From Burkholderiaceae bacterium (GTDB taxonomy: Bacteria > Pseudomonadota > Gammaproteobacteria > Burkholderiales > Burkholderiaceae_C): DNA of 9,826 nt. The notes under the pieces were generated by a model that ran no database searches, was not told the origin of the DNA, and was given only the letters and a program-made list of their open reading frames with translations. Position numbers and translations under genes: made by a program. How positions within the stretch are numbered: the stretch's first letter is position 1; each line of letters starts with the position of its first letter. The stretch spans positions 1 to 9,826 of the forward strand of contig JALQVQ010000187.1 of assembly GCA_023260315.1 (NCBI GenBank). Direction: 5' to 3'. Below, in pieces: positions 1 through 7,075 of the stretch.

Positions 1-1
1 G

Positions 2-145
2 GCGGAGGACGAGGCGGCCCTCCGGGTCGCGACGGCGCTGGCGTTCACCGGAATAGCGCCGAAGCCGCCGGCGACGGGACGCGTCAACCTGCATGCCGAG
101 GTCGCCGGCGTCTTCACGGTGGACAGGGCGCTGATCGACGCGATC
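2..145 (+). CDS. Fragment of a molybdopterin-binding (MoeA/MoCF-like) protein, cut at both ends
   Basis: An open + frame of 48 codons starts before the window. It resembles the N-terminal part of alphaproteobacterial molybdopterin-binding or molybdenum cofactor cytidylyltransferase-linked proteins. The pattern includes an AEDEAA start, a TGRVNLHAEVAGVFTVDRAL stretch and LIDAI; in the family a similar block ends in ...VDRAxIDxxNxVDEAITLATLP. After codon 48 the similarity stops, because the continuing frame is antisense to the ABC ATPase gene. The composition differs sharply from the rest: 89 of the first 120 bases are G or C, while the other genes are visibly less GC-rich. I infer that this piece comes from another genome and was joined here. 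The family assignment rests on recall of the motif pattern only and is moderately sure. Confidence 0.5.
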
Positions 146-823
146 AGAAATATCCATCACCACGCCCATGTCGTGCTCGATCAATACGATGGTGGTGCCG
201 AACTCCTCGTTGACATCCAAGATGAAGCGGGACATGTCCTGCTTTTCTTCCATGTTCATACCGGCCATTGGCTCGTCGAGCAACAGGACTTGGGGTTCCA
301 TGGCGAGGGCGCGGCCCAGGTCAACGCGCTTCTGCAGACCGTAAGGTAAGGTTCCCACGGGCGTTTTACGGAAGGCTTGAATCTCAAGGAAGTCGATGAT
401 TTGCTCAACGTATTCGCGGTGTTCGCATTCCTCGCGCTCGGCCGGGCCGAAGCGCAGCGCTTGCAAAAACAAGTTGCTTTTGATGCGAAGGTTCCGTCCG
501 GTCATGATGTTGTCGATCACGCTCATGCCCTTGAACAATGCCAAGTTTTGGAAGGTACGGGCAATCCCCATTTCCGCCACCTGCCGGCTGTTCATGTGCT
601 TGAATGTTTGCCCCCGGAAGGTGATCTGCCCCTCTTGTGGCTGATACACGCCGTTAATGCAGTTCAGCATGGAGCTTTTGCCAGCGCCGTTTGGGCCGAT
701 GATGGCGCGCACCTCATGTTCGCGCACGTTAAACGAAATGTTTGACAGCGCATTAACGCCGCCGAAACGCAGGCTGATGTTCTCGACGTCAAGAATGACG
801 TCACCGATCTTTTGTGTACTCAT
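137..823 (-). CDS. Branched-chain amino acid-type ABC transporter ATP-binding protein (LivG-like), C-terminus missing
   Basis: This is the cytoplasmic ATPase of a Liv/HAAT-family ABC importer and powers uptake through LivH/LivM-type permeases with a periplasmic binding protein. The 229 visible residues contain Walker A GPNGAGKS (43-50), Q-loop Gln92 in ARTFQNLALF, a signature region LPYGLQKRVDLGRAL (159-173), Walker B VLLLDEP (179-185) and the switch His217 in LIEHDMG. LivG proteins are usually about 255 residues and continue after SDRV with a VVxxxGxxIxxGTPxEV tail. Here the tail is replaced by an unrelated Arg-rich reading, so the last 25-30 residues are lost at the left junction. The start codon ATG at 821-823 has only a weak ribosome-binding site and lies 18 bases after the ligase stop, so translational coupling is likely. 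The missing permease and binding-protein genes would be expected further along this strand. The family call is very sure; the substrate is unknown. Confidence 0.9.
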
Positions 824-841
824 GATGAATGTGTCGCTGGT

Positions 842-2788
842 TCAAGCGGCCTGTTTGACCGGTTCAAAAATTTGGGCGTCGCGCAATTGAAGCGTCGCGC
901 TGACGGAGCCCGTGCGGCCATCCTCAAATTTCACTTGGGTTTCGATGAATTGCTCTGTCTTGTCGGCGTACAAGCCATCCACCAAGACGCTGTACTTGTC
1001 GGCAATGAAGCCGCGACGAACCTTGTTGGTACGCGTCAATTCGCCATCATCGGGATCCAGTTCCTTGTGCAGAATCAAGAAGCGGCTGATTTGTGATCCG
1101 GCCAGCATTTCGTCGCGGCTGAGGTCGGCATTCACCTTTTCAACACACGCCTTGATCATGTCGTACACCGCAGCCTTTTGGGACAGATCGGTATAGCCTG
1201 CATACGGGAGGTTCTGGCGCTCCGCCCAGTTGCCGACGGCGTCAAAGTCGATGTTGACCATCACGCAAACGCGATCACGCTGATCGCCGAATGCGACAGC
1301 CTCTTTCACAAAAGAGAAGAACTTCAGTTTGTTTTCGACGTATTTGGGTGCGAACATCGCCCCATCAAAGCGGCCGCCCTTGATGCGGCCAACGTCCTTC
1401 ACGCGGTCGATGATCTTCAGGTGACCGTCCGCATCGAGGAAGCCAGCATCGCTCGTGTGATACCACCCGTCCGCGGTTAACACCTCGGCTGTCGCGGTCG
1501 GATTTTTGTAGTATTCGCGCAGCAGGCCGGGTGAGCGGACCAGAATTTCGCCGCTTTCGGACAATTTGATTTCGACGCCTTCGCAGGGCACGCCCACGGT
1601 ATCGGCTTTGGCTTGGTGATCGGGCTGCAAGCAAACAAAAACAGCTGTTTCAGTTGAGCCGTAAAGCTGCTTCAGGTTGACGCCAATGGAGCGATAGAAG
1701 GAGAACAGGTCGGGGCCGATCGCCTCGCCCGCGGTGTAGGCCACGCGCACACGTGACATACCGAGGTTGTTGCGAAGGGGGCCGTAAACCATCAGGTCAC
1801 CCAGCGCGTAGTGCAGGCTATCCAAGAAGCCCAACGCTTTGCCGTCCATTTTCGCGGGGCCGACGCGTTTGGCCAGGTCCATGAAGTGGTGGAACATTTT
1901 GCGTTTGATGGCGCCGGCGTCTTCCATGCGGATCATGACGCTCGTCAGCAGGCCCTCAAATACGCGGGGTGGTGCAAAGTAGTAGGTGGGGCCGACTTCT
2001 TTCAAATCGATCGTGACAGTCGCCGCTGATTCGGGGCAGTTCACCACGTAGCCAACCGCCAACCATTGGGCGTAGCTGAAAATATTCTGGCCAATCCAAG
2101 CCGGTGGCAGGTAGGCCAAGACCTCGTCAGCGGGCGTCAGTTTGTCAAAGCGGGCGCCAACACTGGCGCGGTCGAGCAGGCTGTTGTGCGTGTGAACGAC
2201 ACCCTTCGGATTGCCTGTGGTGCCAGAGGTGAAGAACATGGCTGCCACGTCGCTGGGTTGGCATTTGGCGATTTCGCCCGCCACAAATTGCGGGTTCTTT
2301 TGGGTGAAGGCTTTTCCCTGAACCAGGAAGTCATCCATGGCGGTCAGGCAGGCTTCGTCATATTTGCGCAGGCCGCGGGGTTCGTCGTAGATGATGCGCG
2401 CGATTTGTGGACACTGCTCACGCACATCCAATAACTTATCGACTTGTTCTTGGTCTTCAACGACCGCAAACTTGATGTCGGCATTGTTGATCGGGAACAC
2501 GCACTCGGCACTGGCGGCGTCTTGGTAGAGCGGGACAGGAATCGCGCCTAACGACTGAGCGGCCAGCATGGTGGCGTAAAGGCGTGGGCGGTTTGAGCCG
2601 ATGACCACCATGTGGTCGCCACGTTGTAAGCCTGCCTCGTGCATGGCGCCAGCGATGTCAGTGACCATTTCGGCCAATTTTGACCAAGACAATGTTTGCC
2701 AAATACCGAAGGCTTTTTCTCGCATGGCTGGCGCGTCAGGGCGTTGGCCAGCGTGTGCCATAAGCAAGCCGGGGAAAGTCTGTTGCAT
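842..2788 (-). CDS. AMP-forming acyl-CoA ligase (long-chain fatty-acid--CoA ligase family, FAA1-like)
   Basis: This cytoplasmic adenylate-forming enzyme activates a carboxylic acid with ATP to an acyl-AMP and then to an acyl-CoA. With the ATG at 2788 it has 648 residues, normal for this family. Visible motifs are the P-loop FTSGTTGNPKGV (186-197), YGSTETA (376-382), GWYHTSDAGFLD (441-452), IDRVKD (460-465), FAPKYVENKLKFF (about 479-491), and a C-terminal ELTRTNKVRRGF segment carrying the likely catalytic lysine. A longer frame starts at a GTG (2812). I prefer 2788 because CGGAG lies 7 bases before it and nothing similar precedes the GTG. It is the first gene of a minus-strand unit with the LivG-like ATPase and is divergent from a Crp/Fnr regulator. 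This arrangement is common in Burkholderiales and suggests import and activation of one substrate. The substrate chain length cannot be read from sequence. Confidence 0.92.
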   Translation of the reverse strand: MQQTFPGLLMAHAGQRPDAPAMREKAFGIWQTLSWSKLAEMVTDIAGAMHEAGLQRGDHMVVIGSNRPRLYATMLAAQSLGAIPVPLYQDAASAECVFPINNADIKFAVVEDQEQVDKLLDVREQCPQIARIIYDEPRGLRKYDEACLTAMDDFLVQGKAFTQKNPQFVAGEIAKCQPSDVAAMFFTSGTTGNPKGVVHTHNSLLDRASVGARFDKLTPADEVLAYLPPAWIGQNIFSYAQWLAVGYVVNCPESAATVTIDLKEVGPTYYFAPPRVFEGLLTSVMIRMEDAGAIKRKMFHHFMDLAKRVGPAKMDGKALGFLDSLHYALGDLMVYGPLRNNLGMSRVRVAYTAGEAIGPDLFSFYRSIGVNLKQLYGSTETAVFVCLQPDHQAKADTVGVPCEGVEIKLSESGEILVRSPGLLREYYKNPTATAEVLTADGWYHTSDAGFLDADGHLKIIDRVKDVGRIKGGRFDGAMFAPKYVENKLKFFSFVKEAVAFGDQRDRVCVMVNIDFDAVGNWAERQNLPYAGYTDLSQKAAVYDMIKACVEKVNADLSRDEMLAGSQISRFLILHKELDPDDGELTRTNKVRRGFIADKYSVLVDGLYADKTEQFIETQVKFEDGRTGSVSATLQLRDAQIFEPVKQAA

Positions 2789-2858
2789 GAATTGACTCCG
2801 TTGGTCTGTCACTGAGACAGCTATTCTTTTTCAAACTCAACAAATACTAGGCTTTCAT

Positions 2859-2888
2859 TTGACGTTTGGTTGTCAGTTCGACGACAAT
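2859..2888 (+). promoter_or_regulatory. Candidate sigma-70 promoter of the Crp/Fnr gene
   Basis: TTGACG (2859-2864) is followed after 18 bases by GACAAT (2883-2888), which matches the -10 consensus at four of six positions. It lies 55 bases before the preferred ATG at 2943 in the 154-base gap between the divergent ligase and regulator genes. No convincing promoter for the ligase was found on the other strand. This is consensus matching only. Confidence 0.3.
2870..2887. promoter_or_regulatory. Inverted repeat TTGTC-N8-GACAA, possible operator for the Crp/Fnr regulator
   Basis: TTGTC (2870-2874) and GACAA (2883-2887) form a perfect two-fold symmetric 5-8-5 site inside the divergent intergenic region. 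The total length is 18 bases, in the size range of Crp/Fnr sites (5-6-5 or 4-6-4 cores), but it is not the Crp TGTGA-TCACA or the Fnr TTGAT-ATCAA sequence. It overlaps the proposed -10 element, so binding would suit autorepression. A 5+5 palindrome can occur by chance. Confidence 0.25.
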
Positions 2889-2942
2889 TAGAGGGGCAAC
2901 CCCACTAGGACTTTCCCTAAATTTTTGAATTTCACCCCCTTT

Positions 2943-3683
2943 ATGAGTACCGCCGCCAACTTGAGAGACCGCGCCCGCGCCTTGTCGGACGCCGAGTTTG
3001 TTCAAATACCTTGGATCGCTGCGTTGACGGCGGACGAGCGCCAGCATGTGCGTCAAGACATGTTGGTCACCATCGCCCAACCAGGCGACTATGTGGTGCG
3101 CATTGGCCGGCCAGTGACCTACTGGTTTGGCCTGATTGAGGGGCTCTTGAAAATGAGTAACGACGATAGCCGCGGCTCCGCAATCACCTTCACCGGGGTG
3201 GCGCCCGGGGGCTGGTTTGGAGAGGGCACGGTGCTCAAGCGGGAGCCCTACCGGTACAACATTCAAGCCCTGCGCGTGAGTCGCGTGGCGGGCATTTCGG
3301 TGGAAATGTTTGACTGGTTGATCGGGCATTCGCTGGGCTTCAACCGGTTTGTGATGTTGCAGTTGAACGAGCGGTTGGGGCAATTCATTGCCGCCCGTGA
3401 GATCGACCGCATGGGCAGTCCCGACCTGCGCGTGGCGCGGAATTTGGCGGCCATGTTCGAGCCCAAGCTTTACCCAGGTGTTGCTGAGTTGTTGCGCATC
3501 ACGCAGCAGGAGTTGGCTTATTTGGTCGGCCTGTCACGACAGCGGGTCAATGAGGCGCTCAAAACCTTATCCGCGTGTGGTTGGATTCGCGTGGAGTATG
3601 GCGGCTTGCGTGTGTTGGATTTGGATGCTTTGCGCTACGGTGAGTTACCCGATGGTGGGTTGTCGTCGCCGACGCAAGGCTGA
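2943..3683 (+). CDS. Crp/Fnr-family transcriptional regulator
   Basis: This is a cytoplasmic DNA-binding regulator of 246 residues from ATG 2943. A TTG six codons upstream (2925) is possible but has no better ribosome-binding site. The N-terminal cyclic-nucleotide-binding-type beta roll (about residues 25-115) includes PGDYVVRIGRPVTYWFGLIEG and PGGWFGEGTVL. A dimerisation helix around 120-155 leads to a winged helix with the HTH ITQQELAYLVGLSRQRVNEAL at about 186-206, where SRQRVNEAL is the recognition helix. The phosphate-binding RSA of Crp is absent after FGEG, where TVLKREPYRYNIQAL stands. There is only one cysteine (in SACGW), so cAMP and an Fnr-type iron-sulfur cluster are both unlikely ligands. 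Its divergent position suggests that it controls the ligase/ABC operon, possibly in response to an acyl-CoA or the transported substrate; that part is inference. Confidence 0.88.
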   Translation: MSTAANLRDRARALSDAEFVQIPWIAALTADERQHVRQDMLVTIAQPGDYVVRIGRPVTYWFGLIEGLLKMSNDDSRGSAITFTGVAPGGWFGEGTVLKREPYRYNIQALRVSRVAGISVEMFDWLIGHSLGFNRFVMLQLNERLGQFIAAREIDRMGSPDLRVARNLAAMFEPKLYPGVAELLRITQQELAYLVGLSRQRVNEALKTLSACGWIRVEYGGLRVLDLDALRYGELPDGGLSSPTQG

Positions 3684-3710
3684 TTTTTTGGATTTTATTT
3701 TTTACCCTTT

Positions 3711-5060
3711 ATGACCTCAAAACCCACCCTTCGCGCGGCCGATGCCCGCCAAAAAAAGAAAAGCGAGGGGCCAACAAATCGCGCGCCGTTCGATCCTCGG
3801 ATGCCTAAAAAGCCAGTACGCGGCAGCGCCCCCTTGGCGCGCTTTGTGAAGCGTGAGCCGTCGCCCGAGGAGCTGGCGATTGCCAGCGCCGCCCAAGCCG
3901 CTCTGCGCAAGCTGGAGGCTGCCGCGTCGCGTCCCGAGGCGCCGATGCCTCAGGCGCGCCGCGACGGCCGCCGCGACGACCGCTACGACGACCGCCGTGC
4001 GCCTGCCCGCCACGCGCCTGCCCGTCACGATGGGTCCTTGGCGAGTAAAGCCGCTGCCGCCTTGCGCGCGCTGGGTGGGGGCGACGCCGCGCCGCGCCGC
4101 GCGCCACCGCGTGACCAGGATCGATTCCAGCGAGATGACCGCTCAGACCGTCGCAACCACTCGGATGTTCGTTTCGACCGCGAGGGGCCATCACGCCGAG
4201 ATATGACGCCGCCACGCCGCTTGACACCTGTTGCGCCGCCCGTGTCGACGGCCAATCACATGGGGCCTAAAACTGATGAGGAAAAAGCCGGCGGCATTCG
4301 CCTGAACAAACGCCTCGCCGAGTTGGGTTTGTGCTCACGCCGAGAGGGTGATCAGTGGATTGATAACGGTTGGGTGTTGGTTAACGGTGAGCCGGGTCAA
4401 ATGGGGCAAACCGTGTCTGAGTCCGATCGCATTGAGGTGTCGCCAGAGGCCCAAGCGGACCAGGCCCAGCAAGTGACCATCCTCTTGCACAAGCCAATGG
4501 GCTACGTGAGCGGACTCCCCGAGGACGGCCATGAGAGCGCCGCCACTTTGATTGGTCCGCAATCACAATGGTCAGAAGACCCCACCCGTACCCGCTTTCA
4601 AGCGCGCTTTACACGCGGCTTAGCGCCGGCTGGCCGACTGGACATTGATTCCACCGGTCTCATCGTGTTCACCCAAAACGGCATCATTGCGCGCACCTTG
4701 ATTGGCGAGAACTCCAACATTGAGAAAGAGTACCTTGTCCGCGTGCAATGGATCGGTGATGGGCAGGACGCCCCGGTCGAAACCGATGTGCAGTCGGTTT
4801 TTCCGGAAGATCGTCTCGCCTTGTTGCGCGAGGGGCTGTCGCTGGATAACCAGCGCCTGCGCCCTGCCAAGGTCAGTTGGCAAAACACAGAGCAGTTACG
4901 TTTTGTGCTGCGCGAGGGTAAAAAACGCCAGATCCGACGGATGTGCGAACTGGTCGGTTTAAAGGTGGTTGGCCTTAAGCGCGTGCGCATCGGCTCCATC
5001 AACCTGGCCCAGTTGCCCGTGGGGCAGTGGCGCTACCTGGGCGCTCACGAGCGCTTCTAA
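3711..5060 (+). CDS. 23S rRNA pseudouridine synthase, RluF/RluB-like, with long basic N-terminal extension
   Basis: This enzyme isomerises uridine to pseudouridine in 23S rRNA (RsuA/RluB/E/F family). The 449-residue protein has three parts. Residues 1 to about 193 are a low-complexity extension rich in Arg, Asp, Ala and Pro, with QARRDGRRDDRYDDRR near 81-96 and an exact APARH duplication at 97-106. An S4 RNA-binding domain follows at about 196-241 (RLNKRLAELGLCSRRE, WVLVNGE). The catalytic domain has LLHKPMGYVS (258-267), GRLDIDSTGL (308-317) with catalytic Asp311, EKEYLV (338-343) and GKKRQIRRMCE (403-413). The order and the end LPVGQWRYL match E. coli RluF best (U2604 in E. coli), but RluF is only about 290 residues and lacks this extension. 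ATG 3711 lies 27 bases after the regulator stop in a T-rich stretch with no clear ribosome-binding site. The enzyme family is very sure, the exact target less so. Confidence 0.9.
   Translation: MTSKPTLRAADARQKKKSEGPTNRAPFDPRMPKKPVRGSAPLARFVKREPSPEELAIASAAQAALRKLEAAASRPEAPMPQARRDGRRDDRYDDRRAPARHAPARHDGSLASKAAAALRALGGGDAAPRRAPPRDQDRFQRDDRSDRRNHSDVRFDREGPSRRDMTPPRRLTPVAPPVSTANHMGPKTDEEKAGGIRLNKRLAELGLCSRREGDQWIDNGWVLVNGEPGQMGQTVSESDRIEVSPEAQADQAQQVTILLHKPMGYVSGLPEDGHESAATLIGPQSQWSEDPTRTRFQARFTRGLAPAGRLDIDSTGLIVFTQNGIIARTLIGENSNIEKEYLVRVQWIGDGQDAPVETDVQSVFPEDRLALLREGLSLDNQRLRPAKVSWQNTEQLRFVLREGKKRQIRRMCELVGLKVVGLKRVRIGSINLAQLPVGQWRYLGAHERF
3999..4028 (+). repeat. 15-base tandem duplication coding APARH-APARH
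   Basis: GCGCCTGCCCGCCAC (3999-4013) is followed directly by GCGCCTGCCCGTCAC (4014-4028), with one synonymous difference. It is in frame with the pseudouridine synthase gene and lies in its Arg-rich extension, next to several GACGACCGC-type words. This shows how the extension may have grown by slippage. Confidence 0.75.
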
Positions 5061-5066
5061 GCAGGT

Positions 5067-5094
5067 CTTGAAAACCCGAAAGCGACCCCCAATT
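5067..5094 (+). promoter_or_regulatory. Sigma-32 (RpoH) heat-shock promoter of htpG
   Basis: CTTGAAA (5067-5073) is followed after 13 bases by CCCCAATT (5087-5094). The established sigma-32 consensus is CTTGAAA, 11-16 bases, CCCCATNT, so the -35 is exact and the -10 keeps CCCCA and the final T. It lies 64 bases before the ATG of htpG, a heat-shock gene that belongs to the RpoH regulon in E. coli. Transcription would start near 5100-5102 and give a leader of about 58 bases. Position, match and gene identity agree, although no transcript evidence is available here. Confidence 0.75.
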
Positions 5095-5118
5095 ACCTGG
5101 GGGCGCCAAAAGTGGCGC
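5086..5118 (+). other. Two tandem small hairpins upstream of htpG
   Basis: CCCCCA (5086-5091) pairs with TGGGGG (5098-5103) around a six-base loop, and GCGCCA (5103-5108) pairs with TGGCGC (5113-5118) around an AAAG loop. They share base G5103. No T tract follows, so neither is a normal intrinsic terminator. The first overlaps the -10 of the sigma-32 promoter and probably reflects its C-run. If transcription starts near 5100, only the second would be in the htpG mRNA, at its very 5' end, where it could stabilise the message. It does not cover the ribosome-binding site, so an RNA-thermometer role is not supported. Confidence 0.45.
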
Positions 5119-5158
5119 GCTTGTTCATTCACCCGATAAGTCAAAGAGAACCCACCGT

Positions 5159-7075
5159 ATGACGAAAAAGACCCATGCCTTTCAGGCAGAAGTTTCCCAG
5201 TTGTTGCACTTGGTAACGCACTCGCTGTATTCAAACCCCGATATTTTTGTTCGTGAGCTGATATCAAATGCGTCCGATGCGTGTGACAAGCTCCGGTTTG
5301 AGGCGTTGAATGCGCCTGAGTTGTTCGAAGATGCGCCTGAGTTGGCCATACGCGTTGCGTTCGACAAGGAAGCCAAAACCATCACCATCACCGATAACGG
5401 TATTGGCTTGAGCGCCCAAGAGGCGATCGACAACTTGGGCACGATTGCGAAAAGTGGCACGCGCGATTTCGTCAGTAAATTGACGGGTGACCAGAAGAAA
5501 GACTCGCAACTGATTGGGCAATTTGGCGTTGGCTTTTACTCAGGTTACATCGTTGCAGAGCGCATCACCGTTGAGTCTCGCCGTGCGGGTTTGCCAGCGT
5601 CTGAAGGTGTGCGCTGGGTGAGTGGTGGTACGGGCGAGTTTGAGGTGGACACGATTGAACGCGCCGCCCGTGGCACCGCCATTACGCTGCATTTGCGTGA
5701 CGACAAAACTGAATATTTGGATCGTTGGAAGTTGAAGCAGGTGATCGAGCGTTACTCAGATCACATCAGTCTGCCCATCGAGATGCCCAAAGAAGAGTGG
5801 AATGAAGAGACGAAAACCTACGACATAAAGGATGAGTGGGAGGCCGTCAACTCTGCCAGCGCGTTGTGGACGCGCAGTAAAAAAGACATCACGGCTGAGC
5901 AGTACAAGGCTTTTTACAAAAATATCAGCCACGACTTTGAGGAGCCCCTCACTTGGTCACACAACCGTGTTGAGGGCAGCACCGAGTACACGCAGCTGTT
6001 GTACGTGCCGAAAAAAGCACGCCAAGACCTATGGAGCCGTGACAGCAAGCCGGGTATCAAGCTCTATGTGAAGCGGGTGTTCATCACCGATGAGGCCGAG
6101 TCGCTGATGCCCAACTACCTGCGCTTTGTGCATGGCGTTGTTGACAGTGCCGATCTGCCGCTCAACGTCAGCCGTGAGTTGTTGCAAGAGAGTCGTGACG
6201 TTCGTGCCATCCGCGAGGGCAACACGCGCCGCGTGCTGACCATGATCGAGGACTTGGCCAAGCGCAGTGGTGCAAAGTCCGATGAGACCACGGTCGTTGA
6301 CGAAGACGCCGAAGACGTGGTGGACTACAACGCTTTTTACGCTGAGTTTGGTGCCGTCTTGAAGGAAGGCCTTGGCGAAGATTTCGCCAACCGCGACAAA
6401 ATTGCTGGCCTGTTGCGTTTCGCCACCTCAACCACCGATACCGTCTCCGTCAGCTTGGCCGATTACAAGGCGCGCATGAAAGAGGGGCAAGAAGCGATTT
6501 ACTACATCACGGCTGAAAACCAATCAGCTGCGCGCAACAGTCCCCAATTGGAAGTGTTCAAGAAGAAAGGGATCGAAGTCTTGCTCATGACTGATCGCGT
6601 GGATGAGTGGGCTCTGTCTTTCTTGAATGAGTTTGACGGCACCCCCATGCAAAGCGTGGCCAAAGGCGCTGTTGACCTCGGTAAGTTACAGGACGAGGCG
6701 GAGAAAAAGGCTGCTGAGTCGGCCGCTGAGACCTTTAAGCCCACGCTCGACAAGCTCAAGACAGCCTTGGCGGACAAAGCCAAAGATGTTCGCATCACCA
6801 CTCGCTTGGTGGACAGTCCCGCGTGTTTGGTCGTAGAGGACGGGGAGTACTCAACGCAGTTGGCGCGTTTGCTGAAGCAGGCGGGACAGAAAGCACCGGA
6901 GGTGAAGCCGATTTTGGAGATCAACGCGGATCACGCCTTGGTCAAGAAACTCGAAACCTCGACCGCATTCGATGACCTCGCGCACATCCTGTTTGACCAG
7001 GCCTTGTTGGCTGAAGGTGGCCTGCCTGAGGACCCCGCGAGCTACGTCCGCCGCGTGAATGCGTTGCTGACCTGA
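5159..7075 (+). CDS. htpG: Molecular chaperone HtpG (bacterial Hsp90)
   Basis: HtpG is the cytosolic ATP-dependent Hsp90 chaperone that remodels client proteins, partly together with DnaK. The 638 residues are a normal length for the family (624 in E. coli). The N-terminal GHKL ATPase fold shows [20 protein letters not shown] with catalytic Glu33 and Asn37, TDNGIGLS (78-85) with Asp79, [11 protein letters not shown] (94-104), [15 protein letters not shown] (119-133) as ATP lid and glycine loop, and GTAITLHL. The middle domain has [21 protein letters not shown] and [13 protein letters not shown]. The C-terminal dimerisation region ends in [13 protein letters not shown]. No disrupting change is visible. 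It is a single transcription unit behind a strong sigma-32-type promoter. Its TGA directly abuts the stop codon of the convergent srkA gene. Only a weak purine run (AAAGAGAA) precedes the ATG. Confidence 0.97.
   Translation: MTKKTHAFQAEVSQLLHLVTHSLYSNPDIFVRELISNASDACDKLRFEALNAPELFEDAPELAIRVAFDKEAKTITITDNGIGLSAQEAIDNLGTIAKSGTRDFVSKLTGDQKKDSQLIGQFGVGFYSGYIVAERITVESRRAGLPASEGVRWVSGGTGEFEVDTIERAARGTAITLHLRDDKTEYLDRWKLKQVIERYSDHISLPIEMPKEEWNEETKTYDIKDEWEAVNSASALWTRSKKDITAEQYKAFYKNISHDFEEPLTWSHNRVEGSTEYTQLLYVPKKARQDLWSRDSKPGIKLYVKRVFITDEAESLMPNYLRFVHGVVDSADLPLNVSRELLQESRDVRAIREGNTRRVLTMIEDLAKRSGAKSDETTVVDEDAEDVVDYNAFYAEFGAVLKEGLGEDFANRDKIAGLLRFATSTTDTVSVSLADYKARMKEGQEAIYYITAENQSAARNSPQLEVFKKKGIEVLLMTDRVDEWALSFLNEFDGTPMQSVAKGAVDLGKLQDEAEKKAAESAAETFKPTLDKLKTALADKAKDVRITTRLVDSPACLVVEDGEYSTQLARLLKQAGQKAPEVKPILEINADHALVKKLETSTAFDDLAHILFDQALLAEGGLPEDPASYVRRVNALLT

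Larger units (their letters stand above)
2846..2915 (+). repeat. Short direct repeat ACTAGG-(A)-CTTTC in the divergent intergenic region
   Basis: ACTAGGCTTTC (2846-2856) and ACTAGGACTTTC (2904-2915) are the same word apart from one inserted A. They flank the inverted repeat and the candidate promoter, with starts 58 bases apart. They could be paired activator sites or chance. Nothing else recognisable is present in this gap apart from a small GGGG-CAA-CCCC hairpin (2893-2903). Confidence 0.3.

Noticed and set aside
1..140. LivG C-terminus destroyed by a natural frameshift
   Set aside because: No other minus-strand frame restores the family tail, and the + strand reads as a different gene with different GC content; a junction explains this better.
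377..745. A 122-codon + frame in the LivG region, and similar + frames at 1178-1480 and 2066-2434
   Set aside because: All are antisense to the ABC ATPase or the acyl-CoA ligase, whose motifs are clear in the minus frames.
2847..3383. A 178-codon minus-strand frame overlapping the Crp/Fnr gene
   Set aside because: It is antisense to a well-supported regulator, has no recognisable domain and its His/Gln/Pro-rich composition is typical of a shadow frame.
3684..3710. T-rich stretch after the Crp/Fnr gene as an intrinsic terminator
   Set aside because: Only a three-base stem (GCC/GGC) precedes it, so there is no convincing hairpin.
3805..4227. Long frames on both strands over the Arg-rich extension of the pseudouridine synthase
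   Set aside because: High-GC repetitive sequence with few stops opens all frames; only the 3711 frame continues into the S4 and catalytic domains.
5086..5103. CCCCCA/TGGGGG hairpin as a terminator of the pseudouridine synthase gene
   Set aside because: No T run follows, and the C-run is better explained as the sigma-32 -10 element.
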